Under the pieces are notes generated by a model. The model did no database searches, was not told the origin of the DNA, and saw only the letters and a program-made list of their open reading frames with translations. Below, one piece after another: positions 20,081 to 33,000 of a DNA stretch of 60,000 nucleotides; within the stretch, counting starts at the first letter, position 1, and each line of letters starts with the position of its first letter. The translations under genes were made by a program, and so were the position numbers. The DNA is from Owenia fusiformis (taxonomy: Eukaryota > Annelida > Polychaeta > Sabellida > Oweniidae): positions 34,932,867 through 34,992,866 of the forward strand of contig CAIIXF020000008.1 of the NCBI GenBank assembly GCA_903813345.2, written 5' to 3'.

Positions 20081-21084
20081 GCTTTTACTAAGGGTGTTCA
20101 CTCCTCAGAAAATTTCAAAGGAGGTTCATTTTGACAAAGTCCCAAAATCACATGAAAATGCTCAAAATGGTGAAAAACTGCATGATTTTGAAAGAATGTT
20201 TGACCAGCCCCCCACCCCCATCAAATCTGACAAATTCCCATGTATTATAACTGATGTTCTTATACGGGTGCGTTTCAGCGTCTCTGACACATTACGTGCG
20301 TAACATGGGTTACCATACAGTTCATGTTATGAAACTTAGAGGAATGACGTAGTTGCAGTAGGTCAATTTACATGAGAACACAACATCTGGTGATTTGAAT
20401 TCATAATTTTCAACAAAGGTTGTTATCTTTGTCCCAGTTTTTTTGTTTTTGTCATTAATCACGTGAATCAAATAAAGTACACCCCCTCCTGAATTTGAGA
20501 AAAAGAATTATTTAATGGCTCCTTTGATACTGAAGCCGGTGTGGAAGAAATGATGGTCCCCCAGGGATTATGGAACCCTTTCTCAACGGCCCTAGCCCTG
20601 ATTGCGTACAAGGTAATGAGGGAAAAAGTTGTATTTAGGTCACCATATAAATCAATGGAGAGTAGGACCATAATTTGATAGGACCTACTACCCTTTTACA
20701 CCAGTTTAAAGTCTACCATTTAAATTGTCTACCAATAAATTGTATTAGTCTATATCTTAGATTTACAACGCGCAACACTCGTAAACACTCGTTGTTTGTG
20801 TCCTTGGGTGGTCGCGGTTTAGTACAAAAGGGCCGATTCATTCATATTGACTTCAAAAACTGTTTAAGATATATTTCGAATTAAGTTGTCTTTTGTAAAA
20901 AGAGTTATTCCTTTAAAGAACAATAATCAAGACTTTTGAATCATTAAATACAACATTACAACATCATATCTTAACAAACAAAATCGGAGTTTCGTAATTT
21001 ATTTAAGGGGGTGTAGTAGGTGTGCGACCTGTCTAACACTTTTTGCATATTGCTTAAGCGTGTGCGAATAATCAGGAATTCGCT
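20081..21084. other. Intergenic upstream of the SIAE gene
   Basis: About 20095-20230 is a fragment of the CAGGCCCGTAGCC dispersed family (internal part, CAAAATGGTGAAAAACTGCA). The rest shows no recognised gene or repeat. The SIAE promoter should lie just before 21085 but has no obvious core element. Confidence 0.45.
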
Positions 21085-24000
21085 ATGGAGTTGGCAAAAA
21101 GTTTTTTCATCTTTTTCTTAATTGGAAATTGTCTGGCGGAAATTCGAAACGGTGAGTAAAATTGATGACGCTTACTTCTCTATAACTTCACGGGCGTTAA
21201 TTAAGTTAGCACGGGGCAGGCAAGCCAACTTCCGCCTCATGCCAAAACTTCAGCCTCAATGTTAGCCTCGTCAATATGCATTGGCTCGTCAATTTTTTTA
21301 TTCTTGTCTCGCACCTGAATTTTTAACATATTCCACTGCACTTGGACTAGATTAAAATTAAATAATTTCACTTGCGCAAAATGCCATCACTTTTTCCAAG
21401 TGATGACCTTGAACGAATTCAGTGTGACAATCATTTTGGACATAGCTTCTCATAGAGACGCACATCTAACTTTACTTCAACGACGAGGGTATCAATGATA
21501 GCGAACTCTCTGGAAATGCACACTTGCACAGACCGGAAGTAAGACACCACCACACACCCTTCAAGCAGACAACAATAGTCTTAGAAAGTTGCCTAAATGC
21601 GTTGTTATACTCCAGTCAGACAGGCAGAGACGGAGTTCAGATTTGCCTCCTACTATGCCAACCAGATGGTCCTACAACGGGGACCCCAGCGGGCAAACAT
21701 CTGGGGATTTGCAGATAGAAGTGATATCGGGGCCAACGTGACCCTCACTGTCACTGATTCTACGAACGCTAATATTACTACCGATTATGCAGCAGTTGTG
21801 AGAGACGGTAGGGCCTTTAAATATCTAACATAATCTTTGCCTTATTCTAAATGATGTTTTCATGATTTGACATTTGTTGATAAAAAACAAACAATCAGAT
21901 TTTAGCATTTCTTGTTATGGTATTTTCCCCAAATGTACACTATTGTTCATGAGCGCTTACATTTCCAATTATATGTATACATAGCCAAAAATATGAATAT
22001 TGTTATTAGATGCAAAAATCTTCTGGCTTATTGTATCTGACGAATCTGTGATTTGTTTTAATTACATTGAAATCGGGGAAATCAATGGACACATCATTTT
22101 TTGCAACTGTTCTGATATAATATCATCTTCAAAAGTTTCCTAAGACGTTTCAAAAAGATCATCTTTGCACAATTCTAGAAACAAATAAAACGCCTTAGGG
22201 CCAGTATACATCTGTATCAGTATACAGTATCGTCGGATGATATAAGTGAAGCAGCTGTGTAGACTAATATCAAGAACGTCGGTAAAAACGAAACCAATCT
22301 GGAGTCCGTTTTTGGTACAATCATAAGTTACGATTCTTAGAAAACCATGGTCTAATTTAAAATGACCAAATCATAAATTGCAACGATTTCAAATCCGAAC
22401 CCCTTAATAAGAGAATGAAAAAACAATTGGTTTAAATCATTTTACTTTTTACGTCATGACGTTCAGGTCCAACACCATCAGATGCTATGTGGGAAGTCCT
22501 TCTAAATGCAGAGACCAGCCAGAATCCCTTCACCATTACAGCCCGTCTCAACCAGCGCACCGAGCAGCTTACCAACGTATTATTCGGAGACATTTGGTTC
22601 TGCTCTGGACAAAGTAATATGGTCCATACAGTTGGTAGAGTAAGTGTATGCAGAATGCAGGCCAATAGCCTTTTGTCAATACAAGGAGAGGGGGTCAGTT
22701 TTAAAATAATCCAGGGGATTCAATTTGACAATTTAGCACAAGATCACTCTAAATTGTGACAACTAGTGAGCATGATTTTGAAAGAATTTTTCTGGGCATG
22801 GAATATATGGTTCATTAGATCACATTGCAACCGCAGTTTCAGCGACAAACAGCCATACGAAGGTTGATTTCGCCTTACATGTACTAGTTTCCATGGCGTT
22901 GAGAAAAATATCCCTAGTACATGCCACATCCCACAAGACCTTCTTCACACAATATACTTTCAGCTGGACAACCCCGACGATGAGCTCGATACGGTTGAGA
23001 ACTTCCCAGATGTGCGCATATTTCGTGTGAACACGGTTACTGCAGACAACCCACTATTTGATCTTCCATTTAACGGAATTGTACAAAACTGGGAGCTACC
23101 AACATACGGTAATGGTGCATTTTAGGGCGTTTGATTCAACATTTAATTACCTAACACTTGAGAAGGGGGTACATGCCAAATCATATGAAATTTTATTTTC
23201 TCAGTTTCTTTTAATTTGAACGTATGTATGATGCCTCAGTCACATTTGCTCTACGGCGGCCGTACGGCTACCCTGCGCGCAGAGTCTAGTTGTAAACTAC
23301 AGACCATGGGCTTTCAATCTATTGAATGCCCATGCATGTACAGACGAAGCTCTCTTTTGAGAAGCAAAATCGAACGATCGAATGCCTATATCGTATGCTG
23401 CTGCTGAAAAATCTCTCGAAATTTGGTGACGGCTAGCTTGCCGAAGATCAAAATGTAAATAAGGAATAACTCTGGAATGAATTATGGTACCGTCAACCTT
23501 CTGAATCTTAATGTATAAGAGGGACCATTATCCCTAATCGAGGGACCATATCTATTTTACATTTGCGATCATAATTCAGATGCTTTTAGTTAAAAATGTC
23601 AGAACAACTTAACACATGCTTTTTTAATTTGAGATGACCCCGGAGTTGATCTTACTCAGGTGATCATATATTTTTTTAATATTTCAGAGTCAATCGAGCA
23701 ATTTTCCGCAATTTGTTGGCTGTACGGAAAAGAAATGCATATCCAGAAAGGGTACCCAATTGGTCTGATAACGTCGGCATGGGGCGGAACCAGAATTGAG
23801 GAATGGATGTCCCCAGACGCCATGAACGCATGTAACGCTGAAGACCTCGCCGCGTGAGTGTGACATTCATTCGGATAAGAAACCACAAAAGCAACATTTG
23901 AAAAACCTTAACCTAACCACAAACTTTAACTTCAATTGTTTTCTTTAGTCTTTCCGTATGGCACGGTCTCATAAGTGTTTCATTCAGTAGGAGTTTCTGA

Positions 24001-27000
24001 ATGAACAAGACTAGGCCTACTGGTTTGAAAAATACTAAATAGGAAATTGGTTTATATTTTTGGTTACCCTGTAATATATAGTTAGTTAGTTAGTAAAATA
24101 TTTATTAAAGTCTCACACTGTAAACAATATACATACTAAAATAGCAACAATTAACAGTCCCGCCGGCTTCGGCGTATGAGAGACTCAAGAAAGCAATGTA
24201 AAAATATATCAAAAATATGCTCAGATGTAAAAGTTTTAAATATCATATTCTCTTCTATTGCACATTATTTTATGTATAGTTTTTGCCAATGGTCTTTGTA
24301 AAATAGAATTGTTCATAATTGAGCAGTATTTAGCTAGACTAGATAATGTATTAAAGTCAGTTATTTCATTTTTGCAAAGTTCAATAAAATCCCTTCGTGC
24401 ACAAGTATGAAGATCACAGTCAATGAGGATATGCATTTCATCTTCGACCCCTTGTTGACACATGCATAATCTTTCTTGAAGGGGAATACCTTGAAACCTG
24501 CCCGTTTCAACCTTCAGCGGTAAAGTTCCTGAGCGTAATCTTGCTAAGTTGCTGCGCTCGTGTTTATGCATGGAAATAGTTACATAGTGTTCTGGGTGTG
24601 AAGCATGGATTTTATGGAGCCGGTATACTCGTAGCTTATTACCATTTACAGGGTTACGGTTATCATTCCACAATGCAGTATACCATGACTCGTGTTCTTT
24701 TGCAACGAGAATTTCTTTGAATTGTTTCAATTGTATTTTTATGTTTCTTGTTTCAACATGAAAAAGATGTTCCGCTCCATAAGATTGCAGCATATTCAGG
24801 GTAGCTTCCTCCCATGAGCTTCGCTTACGATAAGAGAATAGGTGGATTTTCTTCATCACTCTAGAATTGTCCATATTTTGTAGCCGGCACCATGTACGTG
24901 CTATTTCGACTTTTAGCGTCGCTGATATGGGTGTCCAGGCCATGTCACCTTCCGTGGCTACATTAGGAGCATGCTGGCCTACTCCTAAGAAAAACCGTCT
25001 TGCTTTATTGGTCACGACGGTGGCTGGCATTGTTGCGGATTTGGTAATTGCCCAGATAGCCGCAGCATACGTGATCACTGGTATTACAAGCGAGTTATAC
25101 ACATGCGTGTAGACTTCGTAGCTAAAGCCACCCATGGCACGGGACTTTGTCATGATTGCACCTAGTGCTCTGGATCCTGACTGTGCTAAAATAGTTGCTG
25201 TCTTAGTCATGTCTAAATGTTCATTCAGTGTTAATCCAAGATATTTATAAGATTGTGCATAATCCAAATTGACAGGTCCACAATGAAATTGATGATTTGA
25301 TCTTGGGGTTGATAATGGCCTATGATGAATGATTTTTGTCTTAAGTGCATTTACCGTCATGCGCCATTTGGTGCACCAAGTGTGTAGGGTATCTAGCATT
25401 CGTTGCAGGTTGTCCTCTGTGTCCGAAATCAGCGCTATGTCATCAGCATATAACAATATACCAACATTGGTGTCGCCAATCTGTATCCCGCATTCCAAGG
25501 CTGTTATCTCGCGTGCAAGATCGTTAATATAGAGGGCGAAAATCGAAGTAGACAACTTACAGCCCTGTTTTAGACCCGTGTCGACGCTAAACCACTCAGT
25601 CAGCGTGCCATTAATCCTCACTGCATATTGGACATCAACATATAGGGACTGTATAGCATGCAGTATGCGTCCTTTAACGCCTGATATCATGAGTTTGTAA
25701 TACATGCATTGACGGTTGATAGTATCGAAGGCACGGCGCCCGTCGACGTACGCAACAAACGTTGATTGTCGAGCATTCTTGCGGTTCCTAATGATTGACG
25801 TCAGGGAGTAGATGTGATCAATACAGTTGCGGTCAGTTCTGAATCCGTTTTGAAGATCAGACAGTTTACCGTTCGCTTCAAGCCACTTTAACAGTCTCGT
25901 GTTGAGGATGGTGCAATATATTTTGCATGGTACCGAAATTAGGCAGATACCTCTGTAATTCATAGGGATTTTCTGGTCACCAGATTTGTGGATGGGATTG
26001 ATAATTCCTTTATTCCATGAACTTGGAACTCGACCAAGATTGAAGCTTGTGGTGATTATTTTGTAGAGTAAATCAATACACGTTCGGTTTTTTAGTGTCT
26101 CAGCTGGTATCCCGTCAAAACCTGCCGCTTTCCGTACTTTTGCAGCGTATACAGCTTTTGCTACCTCTCCATGCGTTATATCACGGTTAAGTTCTGGGTT
26201 AAGGTCATTTGGCTCATCAGAATTGGTAGAATCCATAAATGTTTTAATGTTATCAAGATGGTTTTGATCAAAATTCGGGTCATTGTTATCATTATACATT
26301 TTTTCAAAATCGTTTTTCCATGTATTTAACACTATTTTCTTGTCGTTTGTTGTATTTCCGTCTGGCATTGTAACTTCCATAGGTATTTTTGTAGTTCGAT
26401 CATTTGACATTCCAATTTTCCCAAAGTCTTCCCAAAACGATCGTTGTTCATATTTGTTGCTAAAAAGTTCCAGTAAATGTTCTTGCTCTCGTAATTGATA
26501 TTGTCTTTTATGCTTAAGGGTTATGTACTGGGAGGTTTTGGATATAGGGTATATCCTGAGGGATCCCATCAATCCGTGTAAGTATTGGAGCGCTGGAGTA
26601 CTTCTTTTTCGATCAAAGACTTGTAATTGTTAGTCGACGGAATCGTTTTACTGCCAAATTCCAATATGGCGGTTTCTGCTCGGACATTTTCGTAAATCTC
26701 CGGAGGTTGTCCGAACCTAACTAATTCTCAAAATTCATTTCGTTCGTTGCGTATCTCGCACCTAGCAAACCGCCATATTGGAAATAGGTCTGTAAAACTT
26801 TAACTCGATGAACAATTTACAAGTCTTGATCGAAAAAGAAGTACTCCAGCGCTCCAATACTTACACGAATTGATGATACTGATGTAAGACACAGTTAGAG
26901 ACCAAAAGTAAGCCGCGGATCGACTTAATTCAATTTCAAAGGTCACTATTGATCAGCTGTTCACTTCTCCGTTTGAGAGCCATAAGTTCCAAAATCTAAC

Positions 27001-30000
27001 ATGGCTCTCGAAGTGAGTAAGTGTATCTCATACTTGAGTGGGTTTGGATAGTTTGTTTTCCTGTATCCAAACCGACCGTGCATAACTGTTGTATTCCATA
27101 CCTGATGAGGTTTGAAATAATAAGCATGTATCCCATATGCTCTGGTGTGTTTACTTGCAAAATATGTTATCATTTTCAAAAAAATTCAAATTTTTTCCAA
27201 ATTTGTTTTCAAAGGAAATTTTTTTTCACATTTTTTTCAAATTTTTTTTTCAGAATTTTTTTCAAATTTTTTTTCAAAAAAACAAGAATATACTTCTAAT
27301 GGCCTAATTTGGCTCAGCATTGTTTTTCAGAAATGATTGGTGTCAAAAGCGTGAAAAATATTAGTGTGCCCTTCACTGTCATCTAGCCGCCCGGATAGCT
27401 CAGTCGGTAGAGCATCAGACTTTTAATCTGAGTGTCCAGGGTTCGAGTCCCTGTTCGGGCTGTATAATTTTTGCCTCTTGTGTTTTCTCTTTTCATGCAA
27501 CGAATGAAGTATTTTATACCGAGTCCCTGTTCGGGCTGTACAGTTTTAGTACCTCTTTATTTTTTGGTTCCTATCCTATTTTACGCAATGAACGAATTCT
27601 TTTTTAATAAATTTCATGAACTTAGATCATTTCACAATATTAGAAACATATGGTATGTCTCTTCTTGCGCAATTTGACTCAGCATTGTTTTTCAGAAATG
27701 ATTGGTGTCAAAAGCGTGCAAAATATTAGTGTGCCCTCCACCATCATCGAACCGCCCGGATAGCTCAGTCGGTAGAGCATCAGACTTTTAATCTGAGGGC
27801 CCAGGGTTCGAGTCCCTGTTCGGGCTGTATAATTTTTGCCTCTTGTGTTTTCTCTTTTCACGCAACGAATGAAGTATTTTATACCGAGTCCCTGTTCGGG
27901 CTGTACAGTTTTAGTACCTCTTTATTTTTTGGTTCCTATCCTATTTTACGCAATGAACGAATTCTTTTTTAATAAATTTCATGAACTTAGATCATTTCAC
28001 AATATTAGAAACATATGGTATGTCTCTTCTTGCGCAATTTGACTCAGCATTGTTTTTCAGAAATGATTGGTGTCAAAAGCGTGAAAAATATTAGTGTGCC
28101 CTCCACCATCATCGAGCCGCCCGGATAGCTCAGTCGGTAGAGCATCAGACTTTTAATCTGAGGGTCCAGGGTTCGAGTCCCTGTTCGGGCTGTATAATTT
28201 TTGCCTCTTGTGTTTTCTCTTTTTACGCCACGAATGAATTCTTTATACCGAGTCCCTGTTCGGGCTGTTCAGTTTTACCTTTTTATTTTTGTGGTTTCTA
28301 TTTACGCAATGAATGAATTTTTTTATATAAATTTCATGAACTTTTAGATCAATTTACAATCTTAGAATTCAAACAATCTTTAAAATGGTATGGCTCTTCC
28401 ACAATTTGGTTCAGCATTGTTTTTCAGAAATGATTGGTGTCAAAAGCGTGAAAAATATTAGTGTTCCCTCCACCTTCATCGAGCCGCCCGGATAGCTCAG
28501 TCGGTAGAGCATCAGACTTTTAATCTGAGGGTCCAGGGTTCGAGTCCCTGTTCGGGCTGTATAATTTTTGCCTCTTGTGTTTTCTCTTTTTACGCCACGA
28601 ATGAATTCTTTATACCGAGTCCCTGTTCGGGCTGTTCAGTTTTACCTTTTTATTTTTGTGGTTTCTATTTACGCAATGAATGAATTTTTTTATATAAATT
28701 TCATGAACTTTTAGATCAATTTACAATCTTAGAATTCAAACAATCTTTAAAATGGTATGGCTCTTCCACAATTTGGTTCAGCATTGTTTTTCAGAAATGA
28801 TTGGTGTCAAAAGCGTGAAAAATATTAGTGTTCCCTCCACCTTCATCGAACCGCCCGGATAGCTCAGTCGGTAGAGCATCAGACTTTTAATCTGAGGGTC
28901 CAGGGTTCGAGTCCCTGTTCGGGCTGTATAGCTTTTGCCTCTTATGTTTCTCTTACGCAACGAATGGATTTCTTTTATACCGAGTCCCTGTTCGGGCTGT
29001 ACAATTAATTTTTTTGGTGGTTTCTATTTTACGTCAAGTATTGAAAAAATGAATTTCAATCTCAATCGCTTGCTTAGCAACTCAACTGTACACAGCAAAT
29101 GCGTTATTGATATTTCGCACACTGTTCATTATGTGAATACTCTGTTTGGATTGGCCGGAATCGGACACACCTTGCCCAGCTATGTGTGAATATCGGATAT
29201 CAGTCATCATGATAAACCTTGACATCTCAAATCTTCTCAGCTCTTTCAGGTGAAAGAGAAAGATGCTATGATTATCAGAAATCCAGAATGTATATCAGTG
29301 AGAAATACAATAGTACCACTTTACAAATATTTGCATGCCCTCGTGAAACACGAAACCGCCTGGATAGCTCAGTCTGTAGAGCAGTTCGGGCTGATCTAGT
29401 TTTACCTCTTGTTGTCCCACTAGAAAATCTGAAATGAAATTTCATTTGAAGTGTCCTGGGGGCGTCCTTTGGACCAATTGGCCATATTTAATTACCTGAA
29501 CCCGTTTTAAGAACAAAAGATTTATTTTGATTTTCATTATGATTGATTCTTAACGTATTCAGAATATCCATTGTTTTTAAAGAATGGGGCAAGTACAGTC
29601 GATATAAAAAATCAACTTTTCTCTAAATTTTGCGAGTACGCCATGGCGTTTTATGTGTATACAGTATGACGCTACGCCAATGTTACTCATGATCAAGTAG
29701 ACATTTATCCACAAGTCACGACATGACTTGGTTTTAATTACAAACGTGTAACCAATTGCCCTGTTATGGACGTCATTACATTGGTCTCAGAAATACCCTT
29801 TGCATTCGTTCAACTGAACTTCGTCTTCATAACGCTAAACGGTAGTTTGTAGAACTAGACTCTGCGCGAAGGGTATCTCAGAAACGGATCCATGTCCCAT
29901 AACAACATTGCTGTTCCACAACGTGTTAATTACTTTAATTAATATTGTCGAATACATACACCCCGCAGGGCTAGGCACAAACGTTTTCTGTACCCTGAAC

Positions 30001-33000
30001 GACTGGAGGAAGTGAGGGGTATGAAAGCTTTTGTGCTTAGCCCCAAGCATGGGCTTTCAACTAGAATTGAAAGGCCATGCCCTAAGGGGCTTTGTATAAA
30101 AAACCTCCTACCTCGTACCCACCTACCCACGTACGTGGATCATGATACAGTCTTTGAAAGATTCAATTTTAATGAAGTTATTAAATCTTCAGTCCATCAA
30201 CAAGTTGTGGAACAGTGAACATGTCAAAACTTGAAAATGATTACGACTAAACTAACGAGAACCAACATCTTCATTTGGCACCTTTAATTTCATTGGTATT
30301 TAATAGATGTACCTGTTTTTAGTGAGTATCTATGGAACGCGATGATTCACCCATTCCTCCCGATGACACTCTATGGATCTCTCTGGTACCAAGGTCAGTA
30401 ATACCATATTGACCCATATTTTTCTCTAACAAGCAAATGTTGTTAGCACATCATACATGTACATTGCTTTCATCACCTTATATATGGTGGTATGTACGAG
30501 GGTCGTCCAGAAGATTTTGCATTTTGAAATGTTTGCTCTAACCTCGATGTTTTATTAATTCAAGTGAAATATTGTGTCAAAAGAAATATATTTAATGGAA
30601 TTGTCTTTGAACAACTCTCCAGCGCTTGCATTAGGTTAGAAAATTTGTGAGTCCCAAGGACGCAATTTTTTTTAAAAAGTGTGTGCTTTGAAAAAAAAAG
30701 TGTGTCCCCTATTTCTAGCCTGTTTTGAGGTATAACTTTATTTTAAAAGCATTTTTTGGGCGAATTTGTTTCCTTTGGAACATCGCGTACAAATGACACA
30801 CTTCATTCCGATAATAATATTGGAGTTTTCTTTCCTAACTGGCTGTAACCAATCGAACTCTGTTTCCCATTCGGGAATGTATGTTCTAACCTTACTTGAC
30901 ATCTTTTCAGTTTTTGATTTCTTGCCGCGAATTTAAAACAGAAGTAAACGTTAAGTACGGACTGAATAAATGCAGGTTCGTTCATTTGACAATGAATACA
31001 TTTTATTTCATGAATAACCTAATATTTGTTTCTGAATAGGAAAAACTGTGGCGTGTCATGGTTTCAAATCTAAAAATAAACAATGTCGAAAAAATTCGAG
31101 AAAATTATTTGTAAATGTTCAACATGTTGAGCCTTATTTACGATTCAAATAAAGATCATAATTATTTGTTTTTGTTAGGTATCGTTGTAAACACATTGTA
31201 GTATTGACCTTAAAAAATTTTTGCGTCCAAAAAACGGAAATATTTTTGCGTCCTCCAAATTATTTTTGAGTCCTTAACATGTACGGGACGCCGTTAATGC
31301 AAGCCCTGAACTCTCGTATCCAATATTATTCCATATGCAAGACGTCACCAGCGCCGTGTTTACCTCGGTCACGAGTGCCATCATTAAAGACAGAGCTCCA
31401 GCCTTGCTTATAAAATCAGTGTGGTCAAAGTTGCTTCAACGAAATGCAGAATATACTTATCATCATAGACTGAACTTTCTAGCTTATGAAAAACACCATC
31501 AAATGGTGATTTTTGGGATTTAGTGTCCCATTCATTACATGTAAGGTTGTAACAATCCTTCTACATAGAAATACCGTCATATAGCGCATGACAGGATATG
31601 TCTACATTTTTCAGGGGAGGGAAATGCAGGTCAATCTGCCGAGTATTCTTGTCTTTTCCCTGCTATGATAAGTGACTGGAGAACGAAATGGAATGCAAGA
31701 AATGCGCAAACTAGTGCCCAATTCCCATTTGGTTTTGTCCAGGTATTACTTTTGGTTGAATCTTGTGTAGAATTCACCAATACATAGTTTTAGGGGAGTA
31801 TATTTTGCTATATAGGTGAAAGTGTTAGAGAGAACAACATAATCATAAAATGTAATAGTTATGGTGTTTTGGTGAAGGAAAGGGAATATGCTGGCCAGAA
31901 TAGCCTACCAGTGTTGAAAATTCGCCATTTTGAATTTTTCCAAAAGAGACATTTTGGTGTTTATTACTGACCCGGGCTGTATAAAAGTGAGGTCCAAAGT
32001 GACCAGTTCCATTTCATCTACACAGCCAATCTGCAACGGTACCATACGGTACTGTTTTGGAAATTGTACTGTATGGTACCGTGAACACTGTACGGTACTC
32101 CAACGGTACCGTGCGGTAACGTGATTTTAAGAGTGCGGATTGGGGGTGTACATCAATATTTGATCGTCAAAACATTAGGCCTTTCTCAAAATTTATAGAT
32201 ATAACATCGCATTGTGTTCATAGCTCGCTCCAAATGCTGACAATGATGTTGACATAGGCTTCCCTGATCTTAGATGGGCCCAGACAGCTAATGTAGGCTA
32301 CAACCCTAACCCGCAGATGCCAGGGACATTCATGGCCGTAGCGATGGACCAACCAGACTTTGACAGCCCTTATGGAACGTTAGTAGATCAATTTTGCAGC
32401 TTATTGTATTGTACTGTTGTAATGTGTTGTGCTGTGTTTTGTTTTGTTGTATTGTCACTCTACTATACCTAACCCCTAGAAATGCATAAGATACTCTGTT
32501 TGTCTAATTGTATTGTTTAGTATATTTTTGCAAGTACCTTATTAACACCTATCAGTCTTCCGATAAACCATTCATAAGGAATAGACAAATAAAAAAAATA
32601 ACATAATCATTACTATTAAGCCAAATGGGTTGCTCATGAACACTAAATGCAAGGTAAAGTAGACTGATTGTATTGTATTTTGTTTACCACCAACATATAT
32701 ACATGTATGTATATCAATTCCATATTCAGCTGAGACCCGAGCTGAGGGCGTAAAAACGCATGTAACAATAGTAGACAGACCCCAGTTACCCCACGCTTTG
32801 AAACTATTCTGTCAAATGGCAAATGTGTACAAATGCCATTTTTGAATTAACCGTTAACCCTCGATTTCAGAGTCCATCCGAGATATAAGCGCCCCCTGGC
32901 TGACAGACTTGTGCTAGGAGGACGTAACATAGCATACAACGAGACGTTTGTAGTTCACCAAGGTCCATTCCCAACAACTATAGTAAGAGGCGCCTCTGGT

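Larger units (their letters stand above)
27301..29010 (+). repeat. About 365-bp tandem array carrying tRNA-Lys genes
   Basis: Five units with periods 365, 365, 367 and 367 bp (tRNA starts 27389, 27754, 28119, 28486, 28853). Each has the leader TTTTTCAGAAATGATTGGTG, a full tRNA and, about 50 bp downstream, a detached copy of the tRNA 3' end (GAGTCCCTGTTCGGGCTGT). Units 1-2 and 4-5 are the most alike, suggesting stepwise unequal exchange. Confidence 0.92.
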
